Part shown: piece after piece, positions 42,761-53,365 of the stretch
Numbering within the stretch: position 1 is the stretch's first letter
Layout: each line of letters starts with the position of its first letter
Source: Bacillus salipaludis
GTDB taxonomy: Bacteria; Bacillota; Bacilli; Bacillales_B; DSM-18226
Length of the DNA stretch: 64,000 nucleotides
Reading direction: 5' to 3'
Assembly: GCF_004358205.1 (NCBI RefSeq)
Contig: NZ_SMYO01000001.1
Span: 248,001-312,000, forward strand
Made by a program: the position numbers and the translations under genes
The notes under the pieces: model-generated
Databases searched by the model: none
What the model was told of the DNA's origin: nothing
What the model saw: only the letters and a program-made list of their open reading frames with translations

Positions 42761-42811
42761 TTGTCTAGCGCTAGCGGCCGATAGGCGCCTTGCGCTTCCC
42801 TTTGGACAAGC
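42761..42811 (+). repeat. Family B intergenic repeat, short copy
   Basis: It starts TTGTCTAGCGCTAGCGGC and continues GATAGGCGCCTTGCGCTTCC. It has the two end motifs of the long copy at 30541-30797, joined without the interior. It lies between murD and spoVE. Confidence 0.7.
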
Positions 42812-42813
42812 CC

Positions 42814-44166
42814 TTACTTAAGCTTATGCACGGCTTCGATAAAAATGTCTCCCCTTACTTCAAAAGTTTTATATTGATCCCAGCTGGCGCATGCAGGAGA
42901 TAACAAAATAACGTCACCTGATTGGGAATACTGATAAGCCACAGGCACGGCTTCTCCAACATTATCGACACGCTTCATCATTTTTATTCCAGCCTCTTTC
43001 GCTACACGTTCAAGCTTCGGAGCAGTTTGACCAAACGTTATTAACGCTTTAACATTCCTTAAATAGGGAATCAGTTCATCAAATTCATTTCCTCTGTCCA
43101 AACCACCTGCTAATAAAATAACAGGAGTTTTGAAAGCAGCTAATGCATTTACTGTAGCTAAAATATTGGTAGCTTTTGAATCGTTATAAAATTTACGTCC
43201 GTTTATTTCACTAACATATTGCAGACGATGTTTTACTCCTGTAAATGTTTTGAGTACTTCTTGAATGGCGAGATTGTCCACCCCGGTAAGTTTGGCTGCG
43301 ACAAGCGCAGATAAAATATTTTCAAGATTATGTACACCAGGCAGGGCAATATCTTTCACTTCCATCACTTTTTCACCGTTAAAACAAATCCATTCACCAC
43401 AAAGATAAGCCCCTTCAGATAATTCACTTTTCGTGGAAAATGGAATAATTTTAGCCCCGGAATGACGGGCAATTTCCATCGTATCTTCTTGATCATAATT
43501 AACGATTAAATAATCATTTTCGGTTTGATTTTTTGTTATATTTGCTTTTGCCTTTATATATTCTTTCCTTGAGCCATGATAATCCAAATGAGCATCATAA
43601 ATATTTGTGATAATTGCAATTTTAGGAGTGAATGCCTCAATCCCCATTAACTGAAAGGAAGATAACTCGATGACAATCGTATTTTCTTTCGTCGCCTCTT
43701 CTGCCACGCCTGAAGCCACTGTTCCAATATTACCGGCAATCAGCGGCTGCTTTTGTCCCTCCTTCAGCATTTCATAAACTAGAGTTGTGGTCGTCGTTTT
43801 TCCATTTGTACCGGTAATCCCAATAAACGGCGCTTCGGAAATTTGGTAAGCCAATTCAACCTCCGTAATGACAGGGATCCCTTTTTCAAGAGCCCCTTCA
43901 ATGATTGGATTGTTATAAGGAATTCCTGGGTTTTTAACAATTAGTTCAAACCCATCATCAAGAAGCTCTACAGGATGGTCACCGCAAATAACTTTGATCC
44001 CTTCTTCCAACAATCCACGTGCTTCAGGGTTTTCCGATAATGGCTTTCGATCATTTACCGTTACAAATGCCCCAAGCTTATGTAAAAGTGCAGCAGCGGT
44101 CACCCCGCTTTTTGCAAGTCCAAGAACAAGAATCTTTTTATGACGATACGTCTCAATCTGTTTCAA
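42814..44166 (-). CDS. murD: UDP-N-acetylmuramoylalanine-D-glutamate ligase
   Basis: This 450-residue cytosolic Mur ligase adds D-glutamate to UDP-MurNAc-L-Ala using ATP. The N-terminal Rossmann-like domain is [19 protein letters not shown]. The P-loop is [20 protein letters not shown] (about residue 115). The central signatures are [13 protein letters not shown] and [12 protein letters not shown], and the C-domain has [16 protein letters not shown]. The start is a TTG (44166) directly after the mraY stop, with GAGGTG nine bases upstream. The neighbours are mraY and spoVE. Confidence 0.96.
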   Translation of the reverse strand: MKQIETYRHKKILVLGLAKSGVTAAALLHKLGAFVTVNDRKPLSENPEARGLLEEGIKVICGDHPVELLDDGFELIVKNPGIPYNNPIIEGALEKGIPVITEVELAYQISEAPFIGITGTNGKTTTTTLVYEMLKEGQKQPLIAGNIGTVASGVAEEATKENTIVIELSSFQLMGIEAFTPKIAIITNIYDAHLDYHGSRKEYIKAKANITKNQTENDYLIVNYDQEDTMEIARHSGAKIIPFSTKSELSEGAYLCGEWICFNGEKVMEVKDIALPGVHNLENILSALVAAKLTGVDNLAIQEVLKTFTGVKHRLQYVSEINGRKFYNDSKATNILATVNALAAFKTPVILLAGGLDRGNEFDELIPYLRNVKALITFGQTAPKLERVAKEAGIKMMKRVDNVGEAVPVAYQYSQSGDVILLSPACASWDQYKTFEVRGDIFIEAVHKLK

Positions 44167-45141
44167 TTACAACCACACCTCGATATAGATTCCAAGAATC
44201 GCTAATATTAGTCCTACACTCCAAAAAGTAACAACAACTCGCCATTCAGACCAGCCGGCTAATTCATAATGGTGATGCAACGGGCTCATCCGGAAAATCC
44301 GCTTCCCTGTTGTTTTAAAAGAAATGACTTGCAGAATAACTGATAAGGTCTCAATGACGAATACGCCGCCAATAATGATGAGCAGAATTTCAAGCTTCGT
44401 TAAAATGGCAATAGCGGCAATCGCCCCGCCTAATGCAAGCGAACCAGTATCTCCCATAAAAACCTTAGCAGGATGCGCATTAAAAACTAAAAATCCTAAC
44501 ACTGCTCCAACAATTGCAACGGAAAAAATCGCTACCTCTACCTGCGATTGATTCCAGGCCAGTACAGCATATGCACCAAAAGCAATGGCCGCTGTACCCG
44601 ATACTAACCCATCAAGTCCATCTGTTAAATTGACTGCATTGGAAAAACCTACAAGCCAAAAAATAATGAAAAAGACATAGAACCAACCTAAATCAAAGGA
44701 ATAATCTCCAAAAGGTAAAGTAATCTCCGTCGGAAAATCATTTTGTTTATAAACAAAATAAAAAATGACTGAAATAATGATTTGTCCCAAAAGTTTTTGT
44801 CTGGACGTTAACCCTAGATTTCGCTTTAATACCACCTTGATAAAATCATCAAGGAAACCGAGTAACCCAAAGCCGAATGTCACTAGTAAAAGCAAATAGG
44901 TTTTTACGGTTGGCGCAGAAAACTTTCCGGTCATCACTAGAGTGGTAATAATAATTGAGAATAAGATCATAATCCCGCCCATTGTCGGTGTACCTGTTTT
45001 CTTTTGATGGGATTTCGGGCCTTCTTCACGAATGCTTTGTCCAAATTTTAACCTTCTTAAGAAAGGGATAAAAATGGGAGATAACAATACAGAAATTAGA
45101 AATGCCATAATGATAGTAAATAAAATAACTTGCTCCAGCAT
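44167..45141 (-). CDS. mraY: Phospho-N-acetylmuramoyl-pentapeptide-transferase MraY
   Basis: The 324-residue membrane enzyme transfers phospho-MurNAc-pentapeptide to undecaprenyl phosphate, making lipid I. About ten hydrophobic helices alternate with conserved loops: [28 protein letters not shown] with Asp pair, [24 protein letters not shown] and [13 protein letters not shown]. The ATG at 45141 has GGAGGGG six to nine bases upstream. Just upstream, a MurF-like gene ends two bases away, so translation is coupled. All catalytic residues are present. Confidence 0.97.
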   Translation of the reverse strand: MLEQVILFTIIMAFLISVLLSPIFIPFLRRLKFGQSIREEGPKSHQKKTGTPTMGGIMILFSIIITTLVMTGKFSAPTVKTYLLLLVTFGFGLLGFLDDFIKVVLKRNLGLTSRQKLLGQIIISVIFYFVYKQNDFPTEITLPFGDYSFDLGWFYVFFIIFWLVGFSNAVNLTDGLDGLVSGTAAIAFGAYAVLAWNQSQVEVAIFSVAIVGAVLGFLVFNAHPAKVFMGDTGSLALGGAIAAIAILTKLEILLIIIGGVFVIETLSVILQVISFKTTGKRIFRMSPLHHHYELAGWSEWRVVVTFWSVGLILAILGIYIEVWL

Positions 45142-45142
45142 T

Positions 45143-45598
45143 TTATCCCCTCCTTCCTTCATCAGCTACATTTAACTTATCTGATAATTCATTCAACATC
45201 ACAGCAATATCATATGTTTGTTTATTTTTGTTAAGAAGTTTTTTCTTTAAAAAATCAAATTTTGTTATATTCATTGTTTTTTCTGTTTCTCCATCTAATT
45301 TATCTATATAGTGTTGTAGGATCATCCGCAAAGCTTCCTCCGGATCTTCCACAAGAAAAACCGGAAAGTGGTTCGGAGTATAGCGCGGCAGCTGTTTTTC
45401 TTTATCCCAAATGGCAGCGATTGCCCCATTGGCAAGTGCCTCTTTTAGTTCACCTGATTCTTCACTGAGTGGTACAAAAATCCCTTTCGGCTGAATTGCC
45501 GCTGATTGGTCCGTTACCGTATAAAAAGTTAGAGTGGGATCATGGGCGCCCCGAACTTCATGAATGAAATTGGCAACATCATTATAAACTAAATACAT
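45143..45598 (-). CDS. Orphan MurF-like N-terminal domain protein (truncated Mur ligase relative)
   Basis: I do not recognise this 151-residue protein by name. Residues 35-100 match the first domain of Mur ligases: [35 protein letters not shown] and [20 protein letters not shown], like the UDP-binding domain of MurF/MurE. The central ATPase domain with GxxGKT(S/T) and the C-terminal domain are absent. Instead there is a lysine-rich tail ([15 protein letters not shown]). It sits exactly where many bacteria have murF, between murE (3-bp gap) and mraY (two bases before its ATG), with AAGGGGAG before its ATG. It could be a decayed murF or a domesticated regulatory protein. It cannot be an active ligase. 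Confidence 0.72.
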   Translation of the reverse strand: MYLVYNDVANFIHEVRGAHDPTLTFYTVTDQSAAIQPKGIFVPLSEESGELKEALANGAIAAIWDKEKQLPRYTPNHFPVFLVEDPEEALRMILQHYIDKLDGETEKTMNITKFDFLKKKLLNKNKQTYDIAVMLNELSDKLNVADEGRRG

Positions 45599-45601
45599 CT
45601 C

Positions 45602-47062
45602 CTATCTCCCCTTGAGTGCATCTTGAGCTACAAGCCGGTCATCAAAATCATATACCTTGCTACCAATAATTTGATAGGTTTCATGACCTTTACCGGCAAT
45701 AAGAATTACATCACCTTCAGATGCACGTTCAACTGCTGCTTCAATTGCCATTTTTCTGTCGGGTATAACTTCAAAGCTTAAACCTTGTACTCCTGAAACC
45801 ATATCATTAAGTATGGCCATTGGATCCTCACTTCTTGGATTATCTGATGTAAATATCGGGTCTGTCGCAAATTTGCAGGCAATTTGAGCCATCAGAGGTC
45901 TTTTCGTACGGTCCCGGTCACCCCCACAGCCAACAACGACAAATATTTTTTTCTGGGCGAATTGCCGGACTGTCTTCAAAACATTTTCCAAGCTGTCCGG
46001 TGTATGCGCATAATCAACGATGATTGTAAAGTTTTGACCTTTATCAACTAGTTCAAATCTTCCCGCCACTCCTTTAATACTTTGAATTGACTGGATAATT
46101 TGCGTTATGGGCACGGCTGAAACGATTGAAGCTGAAACGCTTGCTAACACATTATACACATTGAATTTCCCTAAGAGCTGCATTTTAACCGGATATCTTT
46201 CCTTGTTAATGATTAATTCGAAGCTTGTGCCAAAGGACTTCATTTGAATATTTTCCGCCCGGATATCCGCATGGTTGTTAATCCCGTATGTAATGACATG
46301 CGCAGCCGTAGATTTTTCAAATAATACCGAAGCAGGCTCATCTGCATTCAAAATGGCAAATTTCGGTTTGCTTTTTTCAAAGGTATTTCCGAGCTGGGAA
46401 AATAGCAAGCATTTTGCCCGATGGTAATCTTCCATGGTTTTATGGTAATCAAGATGATCCTGGGATAAATTCGTAAAAACCGCAACATCATAATCACAGC
46501 CGTGGACCCTTCCCATATCTAAAGCATGGGAAGAAACCTCCATTACCGCTAGTTCAACATCGGCCTTGACCATTTGCTGAAAATTTTTTTGCAATGTCAG
46601 ACTATCAGGGGTCGTATTTTTGGTTTCAATTGTCCTATCACCAATTTTTGTATACATCGTTCCAATCAAGCCAGTTTTCTTCCCCGCATCTGCAAAAATC
46701 TTTTCAATTAAATGACTAGTGGTGGTTTTCCCGTTCGTTCCGGTAATGCCAATTAAATGCATTTTTTTCGATGGCTGCCCGTAATAGGCATCGGCAAGGA
46801 CCGCCATGGCACGATGAGTATCCTTTACTAAAATAACCGGTACATCAAGCGGAAGTATTTTTTCGGCAAGAACAGCGGCTGCACCATTCATAACAGCGGC
46901 TTTTGCATAATCATGACCATCCACTGTGTAGCCTTTAATACAAATAAATAAACTTCCCTTTTGCACCTTACGGCTATCGTTTTCAATCGATGAAATTTCC
47001 GGATTGGCGCCCGAATAAGGGACTAATGAATGCAAATATTCAAGTAGATTTTGTAGCTTCAT
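45602..47062 (-). CDS. murE: UDP-N-acetylmuramoyl-tripeptide synthetase MurE (meso-diaminopimelate adding)
   Basis: This 486-residue cytosolic ligase adds meso-diaminopimelate to UDP-MurNAc-L-Ala-D-Glu. Its three Mur domains are complete: N-domain [21 protein letters not shown]-loop [18 protein letters not shown], carbamylated Lys region AKCLLF, and C-domain ILNDMVSG. The DNPR motif in [11 protein letters not shown] selects m-DAP rather than lysine, so the cell wall is A1-gamma as in Bacillus. The neighbours are spoVD upstream and a MurF-domain gene downstream. Length is normal. Confidence 0.97.
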   Translation of the reverse strand: MKLQNLLEYLHSLVPYSGANPEISSIENDSRKVQKGSLFICIKGYTVDGHDYAKAAVMNGAAAVLAEKILPLDVPVILVKDTHRAMAVLADAYYGQPSKKMHLIGITGTNGKTTTSHLIEKIFADAGKKTGLIGTMYTKIGDRTIETKNTTPDSLTLQKNFQQMVKADVELAVMEVSSHALDMGRVHGCDYDVAVFTNLSQDHLDYHKTMEDYHRAKCLLFSQLGNTFEKSKPKFAILNADEPASVLFEKSTAAHVITYGINNHADIRAENIQMKSFGTSFELIINKERYPVKMQLLGKFNVYNVLASVSASIVSAVPITQIIQSIQSIKGVAGRFELVDKGQNFTIIVDYAHTPDSLENVLKTVRQFAQKKIFVVVGCGGDRDRTKRPLMAQIACKFATDPIFTSDNPRSEDPMAILNDMVSGVQGLSFEVIPDRKMAIEAAVERASEGDVILIAGKGHETYQIIGSKVYDFDDRLVAQDALKGR

Positions 47063-47140
47063 GTTCTCTCAAATCCTCTCATGACCAGGAAGTACATGGC
47101 TGCCTAATTTGAAGAAGGTTAAAATATTCTACTTCGAGTA

Positions 47141-47204
47141 TTCCAGCTCCAGTGCCCAGCCCTTAAGGTTGCTTTTAGGACTAACCAGGCGCATCAGCTT
47201 TTCT
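47141..47204 (+). repeat. Family B intergenic repeat, degraded copy
   Basis: It starts TTCCAGCTCCAGTGCCCAGC and ends AGGCGCATCAGCTTTTCTT. Both ends resemble the long copy and the usual outer sequence, but the interior differs. It lies between murE and the spoVD terminator. Confidence 0.5.
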
Positions 47205-47255
47205 TATTTTACATGAAAATAAAACCAAATTCCATTCTACCATTAATTGCAGCGG

Positions 47256-47291
47256 AAAAATAGGCGGCAGAATACATATTCCAGCCGCCTA
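47256..47291 (-). terminator. Terminator downstream of spoVD
   Basis: An 8-bp perfect stem, TAGGCGGC / GCCGCCTA (47284-47291 and 47261-47268), with a 15-base loop is followed by five T residues and C on the minus strand. It lies 18 bases beyond the spoVD stop. Confidence 0.82.
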
Positions 47292-47308
47292 CCCCATTAC
47301 TTTTAATT

Positions 47309-49228
47309 CTATTCACCATTGCCAAAATAAAGTCTAATTTTCGAACCCTCTTTTAATTTTGTTCCCGGTGCAGGGGATTGCCTTACCACTGTATCACCTT
47401 CACCACTTGCATCAATTTTCAAATTGATCATTTGTTCGCCAATTTCACTTTTTGTCAATCCAACCAGGTCAGGCAGTTCAATTACCGGGACATCATCCCA
47501 AGCCTTTTTCTTTTCAATTTGGTTTTTACGTGGCTCAACCCCCATGGCTCGCAAACTATCCTTCATGATATTTCCAACTATTGGCGCTGTAACCTGACCC
47601 CCGAATTGAACAACACCCTTCGGATTATCGACAGCCACATAAACAACTAGCTGCGGGTCATCCGCTGGCGCAAACCCTATAAAGGAAACAATATGATTAT
47701 TTTCTAGATAACGTCCATTTTGTGCTTTTTGGGCCGTCCCTGTCTTACCGCCAATTCGATAAGAGTCAACAAATGCTTTACCACCAGTCCCTTGAGCAAC
47801 AACACTTTCAAGTGCATTGCGAACCTTTTTAGACGTTGCCTCAGAAATCACTCTTCGTTTTGCTACGGGTGAATTTCTCATAACTACTTCATTTGTTAAA
47901 GGATCATCAATCTCTTTCGCAATATACGGTTTATACAAAATTCCTCCGTTAATAGCCGCCGCAACCGCTGTAACCTGTTGAATGGGGGTAACTGATACCC
48001 CTTGGCCAAATGCCGTAGTCGCTAATTCAACCGGACCGACCCGATTTAAATTAAATAAAATCCCTGTACCTTCTCCTTGTAAATCAATTCCTGTCTTTTG
48101 GCCAAATCCGAAATCCTTTATATATTTAAACAATGTATCTTTACCTAAACGCTCTCCTAATTCTACAAATCCAGGGTTACATGAATTTTGTACAACCTGT
48201 AAAAATGTTTCACTGCCATGCCCTCCGCGCTTCCAGCATCTCAGCCTCGCCCCCGCAACGGTAACATATCCAGGATCATGAAATTGATCCTTCTCTAAAT
48301 TCACCTTTCCCTCTTCTAGTGCAGCAGCAAGGGTAATAATCTTAAAGGTAGAACCAGGCTCATAGGTTGACCATACTGGAAGATTCCGGTTGTAAACCTC
48401 CTGCGAAACATTTCTAAAATTAGAAGGATTAAATGTAGGGCGGCTGGACATTGCTAATATTTCTCCATTATTAGGGTTCATAGCAATGGCTATAATTCCA
48501 TCTGGATTATACTTAGCCTCGGCAATATCTAACTCCCTTTCCACAATGGTTTGGATCTTTGTATCTATGGTTAATTTTAAATTAAGACCATTTTTAGGCG
48601 GTTCATAATCATCCGCCATATCGTTCATCCGCTGTCCTTTTGCGTTTGCATAAAACTTTACGGAACCCCGGTCCCCGCTAAGTTCCTTATCATAATACTT
48701 CTCAAGACCCATCAGGCCCTGGTTATCCACTCCGGCAAAACCAAGAACATGAGAAAGATAGCTTCCATATGGGTAATGGCGTTTAGAATCCTCACCAATA
48801 TAGATTCCATCAAGACCTAATGCCCTTATTTCTTTGGCCTTTTCATGGGATATTTTCCTTCCCTCTTTGATTCTGACAATCGATTGTCCCTGGGTAATTT
48901 CTTTATATGCCTTTTCCTTAGTTATATTTAGCACGGAGGCAAGTTTTTCAGCCGTTTCCGCTGGGTTTTTAATTTGTCTTGGAACAACCCAAACCGTTGG
49001 AGCACTGACATTTGTTGCAAGCGGGACCCCATTTCGGTCGACAATCTCTCCTCGCTCAGGCTCAAAGGGTATATTTCGGCTCCACGAATCTTTGGCTTTT
49101 CCTGTAAGCATATCACCAAGAACAAACTGTACATACCCAAGCCGGACATCGATAATTAAAAAGACAAGTATTCCAACGAAAAGTGCAATCATTAACCGTT
49201 TACGGACAGTTACATTTGAAACACGCAT
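47309..49228 (-). CDS. spoVD: Stage V sporulation protein D (class B penicillin-binding protein)
   Basis: This 639-residue membrane transpeptidase cross-links spore-cortex peptidoglycan with SpoVE. It has one N-terminal transmembrane helix, a PBP dimer domain, the active-site Ser in STYEPGSTFKI, the SxN motif in QNSCNPGF, KTG in IGGKTGTAQK, and one C-terminal PASTA domain (about residues 575-638). B. subtilis SpoVD is sigma-E dependent. The ATG at 49228 follows AAAGGAGG by 12 bases; 17 more codons of open frame upstream are ignored. It is separated from pbpB and murE by terminators. Confidence 0.95.
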   Translation of the reverse strand: MRVSNVTVRKRLMIALFVGILVFLIIDVRLGYVQFVLGDMLTGKAKDSWSRNIPFEPERGEIVDRNGVPLATNVSAPTVWVVPRQIKNPAETAEKLASVLNITKEKAYKEITQGQSIVRIKEGRKISHEKAKEIRALGLDGIYIGEDSKRHYPYGSYLSHVLGFAGVDNQGLMGLEKYYDKELSGDRGSVKFYANAKGQRMNDMADDYEPPKNGLNLKLTIDTKIQTIVERELDIAEAKYNPDGIIAIAMNPNNGEILAMSSRPTFNPSNFRNVSQEVYNRNLPVWSTYEPGSTFKIITLAAALEEGKVNLEKDQFHDPGYVTVAGARLRCWKRGGHGSETFLQVVQNSCNPGFVELGERLGKDTLFKYIKDFGFGQKTGIDLQGEGTGILFNLNRVGPVELATTAFGQGVSVTPIQQVTAVAAAINGGILYKPYIAKEIDDPLTNEVVMRNSPVAKRRVISEATSKKVRNALESVVAQGTGGKAFVDSYRIGGKTGTAQKAQNGRYLENNHIVSFIGFAPADDPQLVVYVAVDNPKGVVQFGGQVTAPIVGNIMKDSLRAMGVEPRKNQIEKKKAWDDVPVIELPDLVGLTKSEIGEQMINLKIDASGEGDTVVRQSPAPGTKLKEGSKIRLYFGNGE

Positions 49229-49301
49229 ACTTTGAACGAGCCTCCTTTGTGTGGTCGTTCCATTTATATGCTTGTACAAAAAAAATTAGACCGTTAAGAA
49301 A

Positions 49302-49337
49302 TAAGAAAACTCACCCTTTGATGAAAGGGCGAGTTTT
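49302..49337 (-). terminator. Terminator downstream of pbpB
   Basis: A 14-bp stem with one mismatch (49306-49319 and 49324-49337) and loop CATC on the minus strand is followed by CTTATTTC. It abuts the pbpB stop at 49340 and separates pbpB from spoVD. Confidence 0.8.
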
Positions 49338-49339
49338 CC

Positions 49340-51547
49340 TTAATCGCTAATATTTTGATCAGGTTTTTTTTCTTGACTGGCATCCTCTGTGTTTATTGAC
49401 TGCTGCTCGGGAGTTTGCAATTGTACAATCAAATTATCTCCCTTTTTTAACGTAGCTCCAGGACTAATATTCTGCTTCACTACATACCCGCTGCCTGCAA
49501 CGTTAAACTTCAAATTCGCTATTTTTGCAAGCTGCATAACATCACGGAGTGACCAGCCTGTCATATCAGGAGCAAACATCTTACCTTTCGTACCTAATAA
49601 AACCTTTTCTCCTTCGAGAATGGTTGTTCCAGCTTTAGGAAGCTGGGTGGTTACTTCCGGTCCTTTTCCAAGCACAATCGGACTAAATCCTTGATTATTT
49701 AAATTTTTTACAGTTTCTGTTATTGCATCACCAGTGAAATTTCCAAGCTTAATCGAACTAGGCTTTTGAAGTTTCGATGGACGGATATTTAAGTATTGCA
49801 AACTATTTTTCATTACCGGTTTAAAAATCTCTGAAACAGGGCGTGAGCCAAATTCATAGTTGTCTACTTGCGGCTGTTGCACTGCAACATAAACAATTAA
49901 TTTCGGATCATTTTTTGGCGCCATTCCAAGAAAGGAGAAAATATAATTCTGTGAACCAGTTAAATATCCCCCGCCATTTGGGTTTGGGATATTCGCTGTC
50001 CCGGTTTTACCAGCGACGCTATATCCATCAATTTTGTAGCGACCGCCTGTCCCATTTTTTGAAGTAACAACTGTTTCAAGATAATTACGAACAGTTTTTG
50101 CGGTTTCAGCAGTTATTGGTGTGGATACCACTTCAGGTTTGTTTTCTTTAATCGTTTTTCCGGTATCGTGATTGACAATTTTCTCTACTACATGAGGTTT
50201 CATCATTTTACCATCATTGGCAATCGATGTTGCTGCCTGAATTTGCTCAATTGGTGTTATCGCTGTACCTTGTCCAAAGGCTGTTGTTACTTTTTCGATT
50301 GGGTAATTATACTGAATTTTTCCTGATGCTTCATTGGGAAGATCGATTCCGGTCGGCCGGTCAAATCCGAATTTACTTAAATACTCTCGGAATTTCTCAA
50401 AGCCTAATTTTTCATGAGCTATTTTTGCGAAGGCAACATTCGATGAACGCTGCAAACCTTCTAAAAAGGAGATGGTTCCCCAGCCAGAATAATTATGATC
50501 ATGTATCGCCGGTGACCTTGGAGAAACCTGATAGGATCCTGATTTATACAATTCATTCGGGTTGAAAACCCCTTCATTCACCGCTGCGGCAAGCGTGAAA
50601 ATCTTCATGGTCGAACCAGGTTCATATGAGGTTTCAATGGCTTCATTATGCCAGCTGTCCGTAATGCCTTCTTTCGTTTTCGGGTCAAAAGACGGACGCT
50701 GCCCCATCGCTAAAATATCACCTGTTTTCGGATCTGCTACAATCGCAATAATTTTTTTCGGATTATATTCCTTTGCAACCTTATTCATGGCATCTTCTAA
50801 AAATGTTTGGATTTTCTGATCTATTGTTAAATAAACATCATCCCCATCCTTTGCAGGGGTGATGTTTTCCTTTTTATCCGGAAGTATATAGCCCCATAAG
50901 TCACTTTCGTAATTTATTTTTCCATTTGAGCCTGTTAGGTAATTATTTAGAGATTTCTCAATTCCCATCTGTCCTACTATTTTATTATCTTTTTTTTCAT
51001 CAGGGTCAGCATATCCTACTAAATGAGAGGCAAATATCCCGTTTGGATAGAAACGCTTCATTTGTGGGATAAAGGTAATACCCGGAAGCTTTAAAGCCTC
51101 AATTTTCCTTTTCGTTTCAATCGAGATATCTTTTCCGGCAGAGCCAAATTGAACTTCAAACAATTTTTGGGTTAATCTACTATAAATCTCAGACTCATCC
51201 ATATCAATATATTTGGCCAATTCTTCTGCAGTTTTATGCGGATCCTTAACATGCATGGGATGTTTCGGGTCCGTCGTCATCTTTTTACTTAAAATGGCAA
51301 GAAGTGTATAAGAAGCGGTGTCTTCTGCGACGACTTCTCCGTTTCGATCATAAATAATCCCTCTGGAGGCTTCAAGTGTTCCGACCCTTGTATATTTTTT
51401 CTGTGCCTTCGCTGCAAGCGGCTGACCGGCAGCTTCCCCGGATATTTCGATTGAAAAATATCGGAAAAGCAATATAAAAAAGAGCAGGCCGAATATTCCA
51501 AATAAACAGGCTGCTCCAACATTCATATAGGGCTGTTTCTTAATCAT
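49340..51547 (-). CDS. pbpB: Penicillin-binding protein 2B (septal class B transpeptidase)
   Basis: This 735-residue essential division transpeptidase is anchored by one transmembrane helix (about residues 10-30). The PBP dimer domain is followed by the active-site Ser in SYEPGSTMKIF, SSN in QRSSNVAFAK, KTG in VAGKTGTANI, and two C-terminal PASTA domains (about residues 590-710, QKPSSIKLGNF and KGKMFAPDMTGWSLRDV). It overlaps ftsL by four bases. It sits in the conserved position rsmH-ftsL-pbpB. A tail rich in Ser, Glu and Lys ends the protein. Its terminator overlaps the stop region. Confidence 0.96.
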   Translation of the reverse strand: MIKKQPYMNVGAACLFGIFGLLFFILLFRYFSIEISGEAAGQPLAAKAQKKYTRVGTLEASRGIIYDRNGEVVAEDTASYTLLAILSKKMTTDPKHPMHVKDPHKTAEELAKYIDMDESEIYSRLTQKLFEVQFGSAGKDISIETKRKIEALKLPGITFIPQMKRFYPNGIFASHLVGYADPDEKKDNKIVGQMGIEKSLNNYLTGSNGKINYESDLWGYILPDKKENITPAKDGDDVYLTIDQKIQTFLEDAMNKVAKEYNPKKIIAIVADPKTGDILAMGQRPSFDPKTKEGITDSWHNEAIETSYEPGSTMKIFTLAAAVNEGVFNPNELYKSGSYQVSPRSPAIHDHNYSGWGTISFLEGLQRSSNVAFAKIAHEKLGFEKFREYLSKFGFDRPTGIDLPNEASGKIQYNYPIEKVTTAFGQGTAITPIEQIQAATSIANDGKMMKPHVVEKIVNHDTGKTIKENKPEVVSTPITAETAKTVRNYLETVVTSKNGTGGRYKIDGYSVAGKTGTANIPNPNGGGYLTGSQNYIFSFLGMAPKNDPKLIVYVAVQQPQVDNYEFGSRPVSEIFKPVMKNSLQYLNIRPSKLQKPSSIKLGNFTGDAITETVKNLNNQGFSPIVLGKGPEVTTQLPKAGTTILEGEKVLLGTKGKMFAPDMTGWSLRDVMQLAKIANLKFNVAGSGYVVKQNISPGATLKKGDNLIVQLQTPEQQSINTEDASQEKKPDQNISD

Positions 51548-51906
51548 TTTTGCACAACCTTGACGTTATTTTCGTTTAAAACGAGTCCCATTTCCTTTGC
51601 TTTTTCATAAATACGTTCATACGTACTTAGTTCGCTAACTTGTACTTTTAAGTCATTGTTTACTTTCTTTTGCTTCTCAATTGATGTTTCAGTTTCTTGA
51701 ATCGATTTGTTCACCTGCCATATTTGCGACTGGTTCGAAATCATGTGAACAGCACCAAAACAAACCATACCGGCAAACGCAATCCCGAGTACTTTTTCCC
51801 CGGGTGTAAGCCAGGACTTCTTAGCTTTTACTTTTTGTATTAGTTTTTCTTGAACGGTTTCAGTCACTTGTTGCTGCTCTTGATATTTCCTGGCAAGATT
51901 ACTCAA
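51544..51906 (-). CDS. ftsL: Cell division protein FtsL
   Basis: The 120-residue bitopic protein has a charged N-terminal cytosolic tail, one transmembrane helix (about residues 38-57, LGIAFAGMVCFGAVHMI) and an extracytosolic coiled-coil with NKSIQETETSIEKQKKVN. It ends GLVLNENNVKVVQK, the usual FtsL-like hydrophobic end. It binds DivIC and DivIB and controls PBP2B/FtsW. It lies between rsmH and pbpB, overlapping pbpB by four bases. The family is poorly conserved, but position and topology make this firm. Confidence 0.93.
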   Translation of the reverse strand: MSNLARKYQEQQQVTETVQEKLIQKVKAKKSWLTPGEKVLGIAFAGMVCFGAVHMISNQSQIWQVNKSIQETETSIEKQKKVNNDLKVQVSELSTYERIYEKAKEMGLVLNENNVKVVQK

Positions 51907-51929
51907 ATTTTTTCCCCTCCAGCAATTTT

Positions 51930-52862
51930 TTATATTTTTTCTGCAATACGAAGCTTCGCAGATCGGGCACGATTGTTTTGTTCGAGTTCTTCTTCAGATG
52001 GAAGAATGGGTTTTCGAGAGATTAATTTTAACGTTGGTTTGTATTGTTCTGGAATAATCGGTAAACCATGGGGTAAATCAGGGGCAACGCTAGCTTTTTT
52101 AAATGCCGCCTTACAAATTCGGTCCTCTAATGAGTGGAAGGTAATCACACTGATTCTTCCTCCCGGATTTAAAATATCCATTGCTTGGTTTAATGATTGT
52201 TCAAAAACGGATAATTCGTCGTTTACTGCAATTCTTATCGCCTGAAAAACCCTCTTGGCAGGATGTCCGCCTTTTCTTCGGGCGGGTGCAGGGATTGCGT
52301 CCTTTATTAATTCAACCAATTCCGCTGTTGTCTCAATTGGTCTGGATTCTCGGGCTGCTTCAATTTTCCTTGCAATTTGCTTAGAAAATTTCTCTTCACC
52401 ATAGCGAAAAAAGATTCGGACTAAATCTTCATATTCCCAGTGATTAACGACATCATAGGCAGAAGTGTGTGCTTCACGATCCATTCTCATATCTAATGGA
52501 GCATCATGATGATAGCTGAATCCTCTTTCCGGTGTGTCTAACTGTGGGGATGATACTCCCAAATCATAAAGAACACCATCAACTTTCTTAATTCCTAAGG
52601 CTTGGAGCTCATCTTTTAAATATAAAAAATTGCTTTTAATAATCGTTAATTTTTCAAGATTAGACGATAACTTTTCTTTGGCATTGGCAATCGCCACTTC
52701 ATCCTGATCAAAGGCAAATAATCTTCCCTCTGCCCCTAATTTCGAAAGAATGAGCTCACTATGGCCCGCTCCGCCTAATGTACAGTCAACGTAAATACCA
52801 TCCGGTTTGATATTTAAGCCTTCTACCGCTTCGTTTAATAACACAGTTGTATGTTCAAACAT
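51930..52862 (-). CDS. rsmH: 16S rRNA (cytosine-1402-N4) methyltransferase RsmH (MraW)
   Basis: This 310-residue SAM-dependent methyltransferase modifies C1402 in the P-site of 16S rRNA. The motif [15 protein letters not shown] is the SAM-binding loop near residue 25. Other conserved sequences are [37 protein letters not shown] and [13 protein letters not shown]. The C-terminus ends [11 protein letters not shown]...[10 protein letters not shown]. It follows mraZ and precedes ftsL, as everywhere in dcw clusters. The start is ATG with GGAG upstream. Confidence 0.97.
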   Translation of the reverse strand: MFEHTTVLLNEAVEGLNIKPDGIYVDCTLGGAGHSELILSKLGAEGRLFAFDQDEVAIANAKEKLSSNLEKLTIIKSNFLYLKDELQALGIKKVDGVLYDLGVSSPQLDTPERGFSYHHDAPLDMRMDREAHTSAYDVVNHWEYEDLVRIFFRYGEEKFSKQIARKIEAARESRPIETTAELVELIKDAIPAPARRKGGHPAKRVFQAIRIAVNDELSVFEQSLNQAMDILNPGGRISVITFHSLEDRICKAAFKKASVAPDLPHGLPIIPEQYKPTLKLISRKPILPSEEELEQNNRARSAKLRIAEKI

Positions 52863-52924
52863 TTTCCAATTCTCCTTATCGAATCAAACGATATATAATA
52901 AGTTATGTTTATATAACTTTTCCA

Positions 52925-53356
52925 TTATATATCAAAGCCAATCATATTTTCTGCAATCTCAGCAAAAGAATCCTCAGATTGCACAAAATAGTCTTCCCAA
53001 ATCTGCTTGCTCCAGATCTCAATTCGATTGGAAACACCTAAGACAACACATTCTTTTTCTAATTTTGCATATTGAAGTAATGGGGCAGGAATATTAATCC
53101 TTCCTTGCTTGTCCAACTCGCTTTCAGTTGCACCTGAGAAGAAAAATCGAGTAAAAGCACGGGCATCTTTCTTAGTTAGTGGTAAGCCTTTAAGTTTTTC
53201 TTCTATCACTTTCCACTCTGTTAATGGGTAACCAAACAAACATTGATCCAAACCTCTCGTGATAATGAACATTTCACCAAGATCATCACGGAATTTGGAG
53301 GGCACGATGATACGGCCTTTATTATCGATGCTGTGATGGTATTCACCCATGAACAT
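52925..53356 (-). CDS. mraZ: Transcriptional regulator MraZ
   Basis: The 143-residue protein consists of two SpoVT-AbrB-like domains: [20 protein letters not shown] and then [19 protein letters not shown]. MraZ is a DNA-binding ring (octamer) that represses its own dcw operon in E. coli and Mycoplasma. Repeated GTGG blocks upstream (53371-53412) fit its known operators. The ATG at 53356 gives the family N-terminus, with GGGGG before it; the two alternative ATG codons further in or out are less likely. It is the first gene of the dcw cluster. Confidence 0.97.
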   Translation of the reverse strand: MFMGEYHHSIDNKGRIIVPSKFRDDLGEMFIITRGLDQCLFGYPLTEWKVIEEKLKGLPLTKKDARAFTRFFFSGATESELDKQGRINIPAPLLQYAKLEKECVVLGVSNRIEIWSKQIWEDYFVQSEDSFAEIAENMIGFDI

Positions 53357-53365
53357 ACCCGCTAC

